Of a stretch of DNA of 64,000 bases, positions 1 to 12,500 are shown piece by piece. The position numbers and the translations under genes are program-made. The notes under the pieces were generated by a model that had not been told where the DNA came from, ran no database searches, and saw only the letters and a program-made list of their open reading frames with translations. Source of the stretch: Heligmosomoides polygyrus polygyrus (Eukaryota; Nematoda; Chromadorea; Rhabditida; Heligmosomidae); the NCBI GenBank assembly GCA_947396885.1, contig OX377206.1, forward strand, positions 3,251,634 to 3,315,633, given 5' to 3'. Each line of letters begins with the position of its first letter. Position 1 is the stretch's first letter.

Positions 1-1483
1 CTGAGCAGTCTTTGATGCCATCATCTGCGAATGCCTCCTGTGTGGACCAACGCGTGGCGGAGATGATGAGTGCTGCCCCTGTTTCTCTAAGGACGCTCGG
101 ACAAGTGATCGCAGCTATGCAAAATGGAGCTCAGTACGAGGTACAGGACGCTGGAGAAACCCTTTTACTACCAACTCCATCTGTGAACACCAGTCTTTAC
201 AGACGATAGTGTCCGATCAACTTCGCGGCCTTCGCATCGACGTTCACGGCACATGGGAGCATCAGCGCGCAATCTCTTCGTTGCGCAACTCGTCGGACAC
301 CGTCGTTCAGCAGCTCACGCATCTCGTCCGCTGCCAGGGAGAAATGATCTCTGGACTGGCTGGCGCTGTGATTTTTCATCTCCCTTCCCCTTCCAACTTC
401 TCCATTATAAGATCTAATACACTACAGATCGACCACGTCCTCGCCTTCCTTCCGCCTTTGCGAAGAGAGCTCACCGCTCTAGGGAAGAAGGCCCACGCGA
501 AAGAAAAACCCGAAGTGCCGGACGGGGCAAGGATCTCCGCAGCCAATCTGACGAAATGTTGGGCGATCGTGGAATGCAGGCCCTTCAACGTACGCCAATT
601 TTCTGTCCCAAACAAATCCGGCCCTTACACACGACACTTAAGGCGATCAACCTCAACCAATTCATGGAGAAGTGGCGCAGGTGCGGCAAATCGGGCGAAG
701 GCGAACATTCCGTGAGGGCGACCGACTTCTTCCGGCACTACTTTCAGGAGGTGCGCCCTCACTCTGTGTTCTCCCATGCCTTCTACGCCTGCGATTGTCT
801 TTTGCAGGCCTGCACGCCAACTGACGCCATTAAACACTACGCCTGTCGTCAAAGTGGCAACAGCGGCAAAAAACCGGAGCTAAAAGACCTCCCCGAACAC
901 CTGGTTGAAAACCTTATAGGTGCTTATTAAAATTTTATTAGTTCGCTAATAAGAAAAACAAAGGAAAAAATTGCAATAAATAATTTTCATGCTGCGTTCT
1001 CGACTCCATTGGACTCGGCCACAGCGACATCTTCAGGCCGGTTGACGACCTCGAGGCTAACCCCACCGCGTAGGTGTTAAAAACTCCGACAATCTGGATG
1101 CTACCTTGTAATCATTATGTTTAGCTACTGGACGAGACTGGGCAACAATGACGCGCAACGAGAGAAGGCGCTCAAGCACAGGAAGGATTGCCGCGACCGC
1201 TGGTACCCACTGTTCCGCGAATCTCTGGGAAGAGCGCTGTAAGTTGACACATCTTTACCCTCTTCTCGCCACTTCTTTATCTAAGAACACATTTGCAGCG
1301 CTGAAGTTCGGCAGTGGGAGATGCGCGACGGAAAGCTCATTCCTCGATCGGTGAGTGAAAATTTTCTCCCTCTCCATACTGTCAAAACCTACTGATTGCG
1401 TTTTGTTTCAGAAACGAAGACGTCTCAGCATCAACAACGAGAGCTTCCTCGACGATTCGAGCTGCTTGAGTCTTGAGCTATGA
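1..1483 (+). CDS. 3' part of an unrecognised nematode-type gene, eight exons
   Basis: I read exons at 3-140, 194-367, 428-514, 580-919, 1037-1073, 1125-1238, 1299-1350 and 1412-1483 (TGA stop). Every intron begins GT and ends AG. Introns are 51-65 nt, except 920-1036 (117 nt). Phase is kept at all seven junctions, which is strong evidence for a real gene. The 337 codons seen are the C-terminal part; the start lies upstream of the window. I do not recognise the family. The product is mixed-charge with no signal peptide or membrane helix. It has a Cys/His/aromatic stretch around 720-840 and ends with KRRRLS and then an acidic/serine-rich tail. The basic motif could be a nuclear signal, but that is a guess. 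It converges on the LRP gene, whose stop lies at 6511 on the other strand. An older transposon gene captured with introns is a possible alternative. Confidence 0.7.
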
Positions 1484-1638
1484 GCTCCAGTTCTGCGACA
1501 AGGACGACACCAACGCTACACGCAATGTGACCTGCATCGGAGTGCGGTACGTCTCCACCAGTCTGGACTTCAATCGGACTCTATTTTCTTGTAACGCACT
1601 GTGTCTGAGCTTTGGAGTTTGTTTTACGCTAACTTTCG

Positions 1639-1910
1639 CTTTTGGGCCTTTTGGTTCTGGTGGAAAACGTTGTTTTGTCATTCTGCTAGGAATTTTCTCT
1701 TTTGGACTTTTTTGGCTCGGGTGGAAAACGTTGTTTTCCCTTCTTCCTAGGATTTTTCGCTTTTTGGGCCTTTTTCGGTTTGGTTGGAAAGTGTTGCTTA
1801 GCCACCTACCTAGGATTTTTCCCTTTTGGACCTTTTTAGGTTTGGGTGGACAATGTTGCTCTGCCATCTACCTAGGATTTTTAGCTTTTGGGCCTTTCGG
1901 TTTCATTTGG
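1639..1910. repeat. minisatellite, about 61-bp unit, 4.4 copies
   Basis: Units start at 1639, 1699, 1760, 1823 and 1885 (60, 61, 63, 62 bp), each opening with CTTTTKGRCC and ending with CCTAGGATTTTT or a close variant. The spacing and variants indicate a diverged tandem array. It lies 156 bp after the stop codon of the first gene, so it could be transcribed as part of its 3' untranslated region. Confidence 0.8.
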
Positions 1911-2162
1911 CGAGATATGGTATTTGGCGTCTTTGAATCCTCCACTACTAACTCTTCTTGTTCCCTCTCTGGGCGCTTTTTGTTCCGGTCTCCAATTATT
2001 TCTACAAAAATTGGGCTTACTACCTTCTTTTCCTTACAGAAGCAAGTTCGGGTATTCAAATGAGTGGAAGTTTGGGGAATTCTCAAAATTTGACAGTCCA
2101 GGCTCTCACACAGTGTGTTCGACTCCATACTTGACGTTCCTCCCGTTCACTTTTCCATTGCC

Positions 2163-2243
2163 TCGGTTTCTTCGACTTTACATTGCTCCGGTCTCGAATG
2201 CTTCGGTTTCTACGACTTTACATTGTTCCGGTTTCCGATTATT
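2163..2243. repeat. two-copy imperfect tandem repeat, about 40 bp
   Basis: The segment TCGACTTTACATTGCTCCGG and its near copy CGACTTTACATTGTTCCGG lie about 40 bp apart, with similar flanks. It is a small local duplication with no sign of coding. Confidence 0.5.
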
Positions 2244-3109
2244 TACTGCATCCATTTTCTCGTTTTCTAGAGTTACAGCTCGGAGCTATGCATGTATTTT
2301 GCATTTGTGACGTCTTCCTTAACCATGTTTTTTGAGCATGAGGAAAACCTCACATAAACCTGACGTCTTCCATATCCTTTTTTTTTGGGGAAAACCTCTA
2401 CTTAAAGCATCCCAATTCGCTGCTCCGAGCTGTAATATTCTTCACTGTTTACTCTTCTGCACATGTTCCGCTCCTAATGGTGCTATGATTTCGGTGCTTG
2501 AAGCCTTATTTGATCTCCGGTGTTTTATTCGATACGGATTTCTCATATCTGTCCATCACTTAGTGCCCACAATTAAATGCTCGAACTAACTTGCCTCCCT
2601 CACTCATTTCCCTCCCACCTAACGCTGCGCTCACCCTTACACTGTTCTCACCGATCTTCTCACTACAAGGTCTCAAGGGTTGACACTTCAAACTGCTAAC
2701 TCTTTAGCTTTAACTTTACTAATAGGACTTTCCCTGTTTTGCTGCTAGAGCGAGCCAGCGTTAGGTGGTCGAAATGAGTTAAATGTATATATGTATATTA
2801 TTCACTCACATTCTACTTTCCTCGTGATTCCAATCTTCACCAAATTCGCCATAATTGAAGTACTTTAACTGTTGCCTCATCACTTATCTCTGTCTCTGAA
2901 GTTGTCACTTACTCATTTTCTCATTTTTTCCTCTTAGAGTGTCTTAGAGTGTTTTATGCTGTTAAATCGCTAGATTCTCATCGATTCTATTTTTTGGTAT
3001 TTTTTGTCGATTTTTTCTATGTCCTTGGGACATAGAAGTTAGTGTGGTACTGAAGATACGATCCTCTAATAAGCTTTATAGGACTATAAAGTCTACAATA
3101 CAGGGGATA

Positions 3110-3310
3110 TGAAGGGGGATTTAGCTGCGAACGGACACAAAACCTATTGTAGCGGACTACATCACAGGGGACATCGGGGGGATTCTGCTGCGAGCGGGCA
3201 CAAATGCTGTTCTAGCGCCCTACAACCGGAGGGATCTCGGGGGGATTTGGATTTTGGGGACAGTAAAATCGGGACCAACGCACTACAACCAGGGGACAGC
3301 GAGGGATTCA
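3110..3310. repeat. imperfect tandem repeat, about 62-bp unit, three copies
   Basis: Three successive units share a GGGGGATT start, a GCACAAA-like centre and a CTACAACC or CTACATCA end followed by GGGGA. The third unit is the most diverged. The open frames across it differ on each strand and follow the repeat, so I do not call a protein. Confidence 0.55.
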
Positions 3311-3439
3311 GAAATTTTTTCCGCTTAAAGCCCTCTCCCACCCCTCGCAAAATCTGCATTGTGAGGGAGGGACACGCCCACTTTTCAGTTGTAGCGCGCT
3401 TGTCACTGCGCGACTCACACATTTCCTGTGCGCGACTAG

Positions 3440-3880
3440 CCATCGGCTGCCAGAGATGGAAGGTCATCAAGCAGACATGGCTGCGGATGGACGATGTGAA
3501 GGGGAAGGTTCGAGAGAAGTCGCTGTATCTGTGTTTCTCCGCGACAGAACAGCCGACAACTTGCAGGAGTATCAGAAGGCGAAGAAGGTTGCAAAGAAAG
3601 CCGTGGCTGTTGCGAAAGCCACTCATTGTGGTGATGTCTACCGAAAGCTCGAATCGCGCGATGGTGAACGGTATTTCTACCGACCTGCTAAGACCCACCA
3701 TCGCCAAACCGAGGACATTAAAAAGTTCTTTGGCATCAACGATGAGAGCGGCCATCTTCTGACAGACCGCAAAAAGGCGCGGAAGCGATGGCTCGCGACT
3801 CGCATCGCGAGCCGTCGCATCGCTGTGCACTCCCGCGTCGCTGCAGCGGAGACGGTAGTATACCATAGGCCTTACCATTA
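3440..3880 (+). pseudogene. RTE-clade non-LTR retrotransposon fragment, linker before reverse transcriptase
   Basis: Reading + in two frames gives the lysine/alanine-rich linker that precedes the reverse transcriptase in RTE-type LINEs. The markers are DDVKGKVREK in one frame, then KAKKVAKKAVAVAKATH, GDVYRKLESRDGERY, FFGINDESGHLL and DRKKA in another. The frame change and the lack of any downstream reverse transcriptase motif show a dead, truncated copy. The family call rests on remembered similarity of this linker. Other RTE fragments occur at 33.1, 35.5 and 42.6 kb. Confidence 0.7.
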
Positions 3881-6510
3881 GACAAGGAACCTTCGAGGGA
3901 AGAAGTCGAGCTGGCCGAACGGATGGCCAGTATACTAAAGGACTTCGAAGCAGGTCAACTTGAAGTTGACGAAGAGTTGTGGTTAAAGTTGGGTTAAAGT
4001 TGTGGTTAAAAACCCGGTCAGTAATAAACAGGTCGCAAGAAAGTTACTATCCACAGCGTGCAGCTAGAAAATGCGCAGAAAACGTCTGAAAATGGTATAG
4101 ACGTCAGAGTCCCCCAAACCTCAACCAGTCAGTCGAAATGAAAAAATGCAACAACGCCCACGAACCAAGCCCCCGACCTTCCTCGCAAGAAGCAACTCCA
4201 CTTCCACCGCGCTCCGAGCCACTTGCCGTCAGAGGCATCGCGGGCATACAAGGCCCCCAAACTCGTGATGCGCCGTATTCCATCGTGACTTCAAGGTCCC
4301 CTACTCCTTGGGTTCAACGATTTGGCAAAAATAAACACATTTTTATATTACTAATTGAGGGGTGACAATTACCCCTATATGACTCGCTCCCCCCGTTCAG
4401 ATATCTGCTTCAGACCCTTCCCTTGTAAGTTGCTGTTCTACAGTATGCCAAGATCCCACGACAGTCGAACACGAAATGTCTTATGTTCATTACATTTCAT
4501 TGAAACACAATGCATTGTAACGACAACAGGAAACATTCACACAGGGAACTGTTATAATAGGTATTAGTGGAAGAAATCACACACCACCTGAGAATCAAGG
4601 TTTGTCATGGCCATAGTCAACACATAAAACAATAAATTACAATAGCAGATAAGGATGAAATATTCAATTTATGAATAAATAAATCACCGGTACACAGGAT
4701 ATCACGTGAAGCAGTGGCAGATGCGGATATCAAAGTGAGTCAGTGAACAACAAAAGTGAGGCAAGCACCGTAGACAACGAACAAGCTGGAAGTTAATGGC
4801 GCTAATGGCTTCCGCTTAAGGGTATCTATGAACTAGGCTTGGTAATACTGTCCATCTACATGGTGAGCAGCTACAACAGTCGACAACTTGACTTGCTTTA
4901 CAACCTGCTGTCGAATTTTGGTGCTAAGTCAATGAACTTACCCACACCACTTCTAATCCACTTATGTGTATCACAACATATCACAGCCAATTCACAGTCA
5001 TCATATTTGATGCAGGCCCCTCTCCACAAAGCAATTTTGGGAGACATTTTCCCTCTGAGGGTCTGAGACTTCTTCGGCGGACAGGGCCATGACGTGTCCT
5101 GAAGATTCGCAGTGTCAAAATTAAGATGAGGTGCAACGTTCATCTTTACTATTGCCACACCACACCTTCACACTCTGCTATTAGGACCTTCGTTGCACTC
5201 CCCTCCTACGACGCACGGTAACAGTACAACCAGCTGTCGTGGCCCGCGGGTCTCGAACTTGGGTAATTGAACCGGTTCTTGAACACCAGATGTCTCAGCG
5301 TATTCACGCTCCACCAATGCGTAATCCATTTCCTCCATTTGCTGCGGTTTGGTACGATTGCTGAACTTGGAAGACACGACTCAGTCGGATTCGATCCGTG
5401 GCTCGTTCTTCCTCCTTTCTCGGAGTTTCGCTAACATTTCTTCCTGTCACCATAGCCAGCCACAGTTCCGCCCCTAAGGTACAGCTGGTAGTTTCCGTGG
5501 GATTTTATACTTGTTTGAGAACAGTTTCTCGCATTTGTTCTGCGGAGCTGCACTTATACGCTAGAGTTGTCTACCATCGTCATCTAACCAGGGAATTCAG
5601 TTCTAAGGTGCTATTTCGAGAATCTCTAAGAATTTTAATGTGGGCAATCAATATGCGCCTGGATAATCAATATTGATTAGACTGCGCTGGGCCGCATCGT
5701 ATTTTTACTTCACGACCATAAAACACCTCATTCAGCGGAATACAGGGATGCTCTATTCGGCAAAATGCGCCGCGGAACTGTTGACGTGACGCGGCAGTTG
5801 CGCAATTGCGTGGCAAGAGTATAAAAACCCCTTACAGAATAACACCGCTAACTGGTCTGCTTCATCTCCCGAGATAATGGCCTAGATTAGCCAATATTAA
5901 ACGCACGCATGCCATGCAACACCTGGAGTTCAAAATAGGATTCGCACAGTTTAAGGGGTCGTTTAGTGTGCCCGCGACGCGCGACGCGATGCCATGTATA
6001 GTGGCCGAATTGATCAATCGCGTCGCTCGATCAATTTGGCCACTACACATGGCATCGCGTCGCGCCTTGTGCGCACACTAAACGACCCCAAACAAGGCCT
6101 AGACGACCCCTAAAAATTGCCCTAACCCTCAAAGGAATGGTGTAATCCAAATTCACAACTCATCAACTGAAGTAGCTGCTTGCCTAATAGTACCACAAGC
6201 CATCAATGGTCCCGCATTGGAAAACTCCCAATGGTCTATCAATTTACAAGACGATACCAACGCTCAAGGAAACATCAGCCCGCCGGAAGTGGCTACCTCC
6301 CGAGAGCTGACACAGAACTACCATCTACGCAATGTGTAATGGAGCTATCTCCTAGGAGTGAGCCGTTAAACAAGACTCTAATCCTAAGGCTATGTTAGCA
6401 GGATGACATTAAGCAGGTTAGCTACTCATAAAAATATTTTGCCCTATTAAAATTCCACACAATTAACAAGAAACAATAACATCTTACAGAGAACTTGAGC
6501 TACTGCATCC
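3881..6510. other. intergenic spacer between the two convergent genes
   Basis: Apart from a short open stretch at 3884-4000 (acidic, SREEVELAERMASI) that may belong to an old transposon, and the foldback MITE at 5955-6089, I see no supported gene. Short open frames here have no splice or codon support. Confidence 0.45.
5955..6089. mobile_element. foldback MITE, 135 bp with about 58-bp arms
   Basis: The segment begins GGGGTCGTTTAGTGTG and ends with its complement CACACTAAACGACCCC. The arms stay complementary almost to the centre (TATAGTGGCCGAATTGATC against GATCAATTTGGCCACTA). There is no coding capacity. The central core is shared with the hairpin at 34314-34406, which marks a dispersed family. 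I could not define a target duplication. Confidence 0.8.
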
Positions 6511-9500
6511 TCACATAAGTGCCTCGTCGCTGGAATGACTAGAGAGTGAGCTTGAGCTTGACGGCGGTCGGTGAGGAGGATCGAGGTACTCAGCGCTCGA
6601 CAGCCGAGAAGGAGTTCCTCGTGGAGTCATACCTATACGCCTGGACGACTGCGGTGTAGAGTCCCTGCGAGATTTTGGGGTCGAACTCATCTGCGGGCGA
6701 CAATTCATCAAACCGGCTACCGATGCTGTCATGGTGTGATCCTCTAGCTGAAATCGATCACCTCATGGATTTTTCAGGCATATAGCGAGCGGGATGAGGC
6801 GTAGCACCCCACTGTCATGGATGGGGTATCCATGTCGCGAATGAGGTTAGCAACAGGAGAAGGCGCGCCTGCCAATAAGAACCAATTGGAGCTCCGACCG
6901 AAACTCCGTCTGGCACGCGGCTTGAATGACTGCGGCGCGCCATCTCCTCATACTATCCACATTCGCGACTACCACCTTGTAGATTTTCAACGACGCAAAT
7001 ATGTATAGGAACGGTAATGGTCACCTATTTCACTATGAAAACCAATAAGTGCCACGTGTACCACCGTATTTCACTCACTGATCCTGACAAGAAAACGCCG
7101 AATTAATGCCGTCCCTCATTCAAAGCCTAATGGCGCGAGACTGAACTTGAATTTATCTATCGACACTTAAGAACGCGTTCCATCGCGAGCTCCTGACCTA
7201 TCAAGCATATGCTGAGGTTCTCACACAGTATCATGCACAGCATCGAATCCAAAAAAAAACCAACGTAACGAACCTGTGTGTAGGAAGGCGGTGGACTTGA
7301 CACCTTCTTCCTCCGTGGCTTTTGCCTGCTGTTTGTCGCCGAAATTCGAACTTCAGCTGGTTTCACGACTCCATAGGTGGATAAACTGAAACAGAAAAAA
7401 GTACGATATCTGTATTACTACACCTCAAACAGTACAAACATGGTTATCTCGTGCAGTACGTTGTAAATTATAGGGTTGCATGAGGGCGGACCAAACCCTT
7501 CTAGACTTTCACCAAATCAGTCCACAATACAAGGACTCCTCAGAAACTACTCACAGACAAACCGAAGATGGAGTAAAGGAAGCACTTACCTTGCTGCGCT
7601 TGGAGGTGGAGCGTAGAATCGATTGAGTGGGATGTCCTTCATGTCCGATCGATTGCGCGAAGCGCTTGACCTGCTTAGAGATCTCGTCGAATTCGGCGGA
7701 GGTAGAGCCGGATACGATGAATTCGTCGACGTCACCATTGAATACGTTCGTAGAGCTACCTGAAGGATGTACGTTACAGACGTAGCACTTTGATTTAGAA
7801 GTACAGATTTTAAACCGATCCATTTCCAAATCCAACTAAACACGTGTTCACGTCTAAGTGTTCAAGTTTTAAAAAACTCTAAGTCAACTGTTAGCTCGAG
7901 AGTCTTAAGTACTCGTCTATTCAGAGAGATTTCGAAACGTAAGTAGTGAATGGTTTGGATGTCCACAAAATCGTATTTCACAAACTACAGAAATGCATTT
8001 CGGGTCACTTCAAAATGCAGGAGACTAGGTTTTCCGGTTGTATAGTGGAGAAGTTTTCCTTTTTTCATGACTGATTTTCGATATATAAATGTATTCACAA
8101 TTCTACGCGTGCGATACCCTTAATTTCAAAGCGATAATGGATACAACTATCCGTCATGCGGGCGTGGCACATCCAAGCTCATGTGAATTGATTTTGGGTC
8201 CAGTCACGCACCAGGACCTACTAACTGCGTATATGGAAGGGATGACAGTAGATGACAGAGATTGGCTAGCATAGATCATCGAACTGGCTGCTATCAGTCA
8301 CTGTTTCACTTGAACTGCATGACACCACGCAAAGCTACGAAGGTGTGGCCCATTCTGAAGGACTTGGATTCGAAAATCCTCAGCACATACAGAAGGTAGC
8401 GGCTACCCGACTAAATAGCCGTTTCCTCGACCTTGTTAGATACTGGTCGTAATTCCTACTTTGCACCGATTGCATCTTTTGCCGCACGAAGATATACTGT
8501 AAGACAATAATTACAAGTGGGCGGTCTTTCACACTTAATTAGCGGTCTCGATTGAGGGTGTCTCACACTTAATTTATGGTAAACAAACACGAACAAGTAA
8601 CCCGTTTAACCCAATGATGAACTAGGCCGAGCAGAGAAGAGCTCGTTAAAAGACGATCAACAACTTGCCTCCACCTGGGCACCCATCTGTGCATTGGGAG
8701 GCAGAAGAATACTTGCTTCTGCCACACCGGAACCACGCAGGTGATGAATCGACGAGGTGGTCTCCATTCGGCCATTGCCGCAAACTGGGTAGTTTCTATA
8801 ATGATTGGATAAACTGGAGTCGCGAACATCTCTGCCAACGTCAATCAATATGAGTGACGATGGGTAGATCAGATCATGACGTCCAATACAACATTTAGGG
8901 CTTACAAATTCAACACACATTAGAATAATGCTGTGACAACAAGCTTGATCTCACTCAAAATAGATAACGATGAAATGCTGCTTCGAACTTAAAATTAAGA
9001 AGTATATATTCCCTCTATCGTGGAGAATAAATCACTTGCCCTTTCTCCATGTAAATCGTAAAATGTTGCTCTTCTTAAAAAGCTGTAACAGGATATCGGC
9101 AGAAAGAATGGTTCTGGAAAACCGGAGAGGGAACGTGATACAAGCATCTGAGCCTATAAAAAATCCCTACGAAACATCGTTCATAAAAAAACATTCACTT
9201 TAAAGAATGTTGTCAGAGCTGGCGTTAGGAGTATTTACGCTTCTGCTGTCTCGCAGCGCGATAAAATGAGGACCTAAGTAAATTATCGATTCTAGTCAGC
9301 CCATATTGATCGATATTGCCTGTACGGCCATGCAACACGGAGAGCAAAGTATACAAATCTCTGACTCCTCTGCTCTATCAAGCTTTTGCGTTTTGAGAGC
9401 CGTATTCTTTACTTAAACCCCTCAATAATTTCACAGTGAAATACTAGTTCTTCAACATACCAGATCTTTAAAGTAAGACCAGCCCCAATACCTTCCCTGA

Positions 9501-9527
9501 GGAATAATGATGTGGACACCAGGGAAC
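6511..9527 (-). CDS. LRP cytoplasmic tail (four exons and stop)
   Basis: Exons 9461-9527, 7590-7759, 7274-7385 and 6511-6747 join in phase directly after the transmembrane exon and end at a TGA (6511-6513). The tail is about 195 residues, rich in Ser, Pro and Arg. Visible motifs are LPPP near its start, NRFYAPPPS, a basic KPRRKK, PPPSY (a PPxY site of the kind WW-domain E3 ligases bind) and a serine-rich end [17 protein letters not shown] find no NPxY, the usual PTB-adaptor and endocytosis signal of LRP1/LRP2. The 67-nt exon at 9461-9527 is the least certain, although its phase fits on both sides. Confidence 0.8.
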
Positions 9528-12500
9528 CTGAGGACGGATGTCAGAACAGACTTAGCAAGAATTTGCAAAAGCCATGCTCCTGACGTCCGTTCATACAAAA
9601 AGCTAAGGCACATCAACGTACTTACCGAAAACAGCAAAAGAGAACGATGATCGTGCAGAGGAGTATTATGAATCCCAGAAGAAGGATGTACAGCCACTCG
9701 GGTGAAGACTGGAAGCGCGCGGTGAGATCAGGGTAGTTGGCGCACATCTGAACGGAAGAGACATGAGACAGCCGGTTGCGGGATGCTCCACTTCGATCTT
9801 ACCTTCGGATTCTCGTCTGCTCCGTTCTCGCAGTCAGGGAAGCCATCGCACATCAGCCGACGTTTGACACACTCTTCTCCTGTCAGCAGTGGGAACGCAC
9901 CGCAGTCCAGCTCGGACAACGGGAACAGGCAACTGAAGACATCGTACTTTGGGGAACTAATTCCGATCTGCGTAAATAGGACGGTTTAAACGAATACAGC
10001 TATGAAAAATCAGTGCTCGTCTACAACACAACGCGCATCTCAGCGATCTCGCGGGCGTCTGCGACTGGTACAGCGGAACGTGAAACTTCAATAACCAATC
10101 AATTCGATCGATTCAATACCCACGACGCGACATGGCCTGAGGTTTGCGTCGTCATTAAAAAGGTTCTTGTGAGGAAGCGGGCCTGTGTATATACGAAGAG
10201 CTCCTAGAAAGAACTCGATCCACCGCACATGGGAAAAATTTGTTCAGTTTTGTCCTAGAGCACAGAACTCTACCAAAGCATTTCCTTTACGCGCACGGGC
10301 TCCATCCTTATAAATGGATAAAGGATTACAGACGACGCTACTCAATCCCATATGGGGTGCGCCACGCATTTCACTTCTACGTGGCGTCCTGGAGGCGATT
10401 TGAATGCGTGAATTCCCTATACAATGACTTGCGGTGGCCAGCCGATGAACAAGTCAGTGCTTTGCTTTTCCCAGACAAGTCTGGTACCAATTCGCCAACC
10501 CTGGAGGGATGGAATGCTTGGTTGGCCTGGGCGGGAACTCCGAAACCTGGTATCGGCTGCACGGCACAGCCGATATCTTCTCTAACTACGCTACTCGCGT
10601 CCCTCGCATCCTAATAAGGGCCAAGGATTGTTCAACTGCACCAGTTCATACCTAACCCAACTGTCACCATCAGAACTACTGTACCGAGTTGGTCACGTTA
10701 AGCCAGTCTCACTAGGCGTCGACTCATATTCCTGTTACTGAGAAAAAATCCACACATTACAACAAAAACTGTAGCCTGCGCTCCCCTGGTGGGTAGGTTA
10801 TTGAGTTGATTGCCTCTAGAACAAAATTATTTGAGTTGTTCAAAACGAATTGGTTCTATGTGTGCAGAAAATTGGAGCCGGTGCATGAAAAGTCAGTACG
10901 AAAGCAATTGAGACGCTTACTCAAAGCTATACTTAGGTGCTCTCTAACCATTTCGTTAAAACCTTTTATTTTACAAACAACAGTATTGGAGCGCGGTAAA
11001 TTCCTGTGAAAGAAAAGCTCTATGTCGTAGAATTGGCTTGTAAAAGCACCGCACCCCCAAAACGTCCCAAAATCATGGCAAAATTTCGAATAAACAAATT
11101 ACCAAAACACAACTGAATAACCTCCGAACACAAAGCGTCACAAGTTTTCAAAAAGAACCGATTCAAGCTAAAACAGAAAAGTTCTCATTCAGCAATATAA
11201 ACGACACAGCTAGTTCGCCCCGCAACGAACTTGCAAATGATTCGGCAGGCTCATTCTAGAGTTGTGTTGCGCCGCGACTCCATAAAATCGATTCGTCAGT
11301 TTGGCCGCGTCCATCGATTTTTTTAACAAACATGTTGTTACCCCGAGGTGTGATCAATTTCTGAACTGATCTCCGAAACACCTTCAGCCAACAAAAAGAT
11401 AGACAACTTTCGTACCGACAGTGCCTCTCATCTGAACCATCCTCGCAGTCGACTTGTCCATTGCATAACTGAAATGAACAGTATGTAGCATTTGCTTTCT
11501 GTACAAACTCGAAGCTTTCCTTCAATACACATTTAAGAGTTTCTAAAATCAACTGCAATGAAAAATATCGCCACCTATATATAAAAAAGACGATCTCTAA
11601 CCTATTGAGATACGCCTCATCATCTACAGCGCGGGCAAAATTTGCTATTGAATATGGGATGTTGTTTCAGCAGGGAAGCGTAGTCCTTTACTGCTTAACA
11701 CAACAGCACCTACGACCCTTTCTGAACGTTCAGATTCAGAAGCCGACTTCGTGCCATTAGCATGAGAAGACCACTAAGGGGTAAGAGGGGAGGCGGCAGC
11801 GATACTCATTTTGACGCGTGCGGTCGCGCGCGCGTGCGTCGCTCCAGGCGGAGCCCTGGCCGCTTCGCTGGCGGAGGGGACGAGTTCTGCGCGAACGTGC
11901 CAAGGCTGGATGAGCTGGAGTGTGAGTGTATGGGGGATGGTCAGAATGCACTGCTGCGCACACACGTGAGTAGGAAGAAGGTAGAATACCTAAACTTTGT
12001 CTCGTAGGATAGAATAGTTTGAGGATAGGTTAGTGCTAATCAATCGAGTGGAATTAAGCTGCGTCAAAGGGGGAGAGGTAGCTGGTGAAAGGCAAATGAT
12101 GAAGAAGATCGAAAAACAGAACTACTGACGAGTAGTTGGTTAATGATGAGGGATAAAACTTTGTTTTTAATTTCAGAGTTTCATGTGGGAGAATTATTGA
12201 AATAGATTATTCCTATGAGTAGAACTATGACCTTTGGAGCGTTGACTACAGCGGTCACGCATTTAGAAAAGATACTGTGTGTTCAGAAGCCGAATGCACA
12301 TGTAATTAGCGACCTACAAAAATTGGCTTGCTGACCTTTTCTACGAAAATTTCGAGATTTTTGTAGATTGCCACCTCTTCGCTCCCCACGTTGCTTCAAA
12401 GTCGTAAAGTGTATGAAACATACTTCCAACTATTAATCATCAGTGCGAGCGATGCCGAGACTTGTGGAAACTTGGACGTGGACATTACTGTTAATCATCA

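Larger units (their letters stand above)
1484..3109. other. gene-free spacer after the first gene
   Basis: No coding exon is recognisable here. The stretch holds the 61-bp minisatellite at 1639-1910, a short 40-bp duplication at 2163-2243 and otherwise pyrimidine-rich, low-information sequence. Open frames on both strands come from the minisatellite. Confidence 0.5.

Noticed and set aside
1117..1238. ATG at 1117 as a gene start
   Set aside because: A spliced model joining 1037-1073 to 1125-1238 keeps the frame from upstream exons, so the ATG falls in an intron.
1478..1867. Lysine/proline-rich 129-codon open frame on the minus strand
   Set aside because: It is a translation of the 61-bp minisatellite, not a gene.
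3162..3878. 238-codon open frame on the minus strand
   Set aside because: It is antisense to a recognisable RTE fragment and a tandem repeat.
9957..9967. Using the acceptor at 9968 for the last LDLa exon
   Set aside because: It has a good consensus but breaks the phase with exon 11416-11468. The acceptor at 9957 keeps the frame.
11762..12007. GC-rich 81-codon plus-strand frame and minus-strand shadows
   Set aside because: Strong composition bias, frames on both strands, and a repeat-family context.
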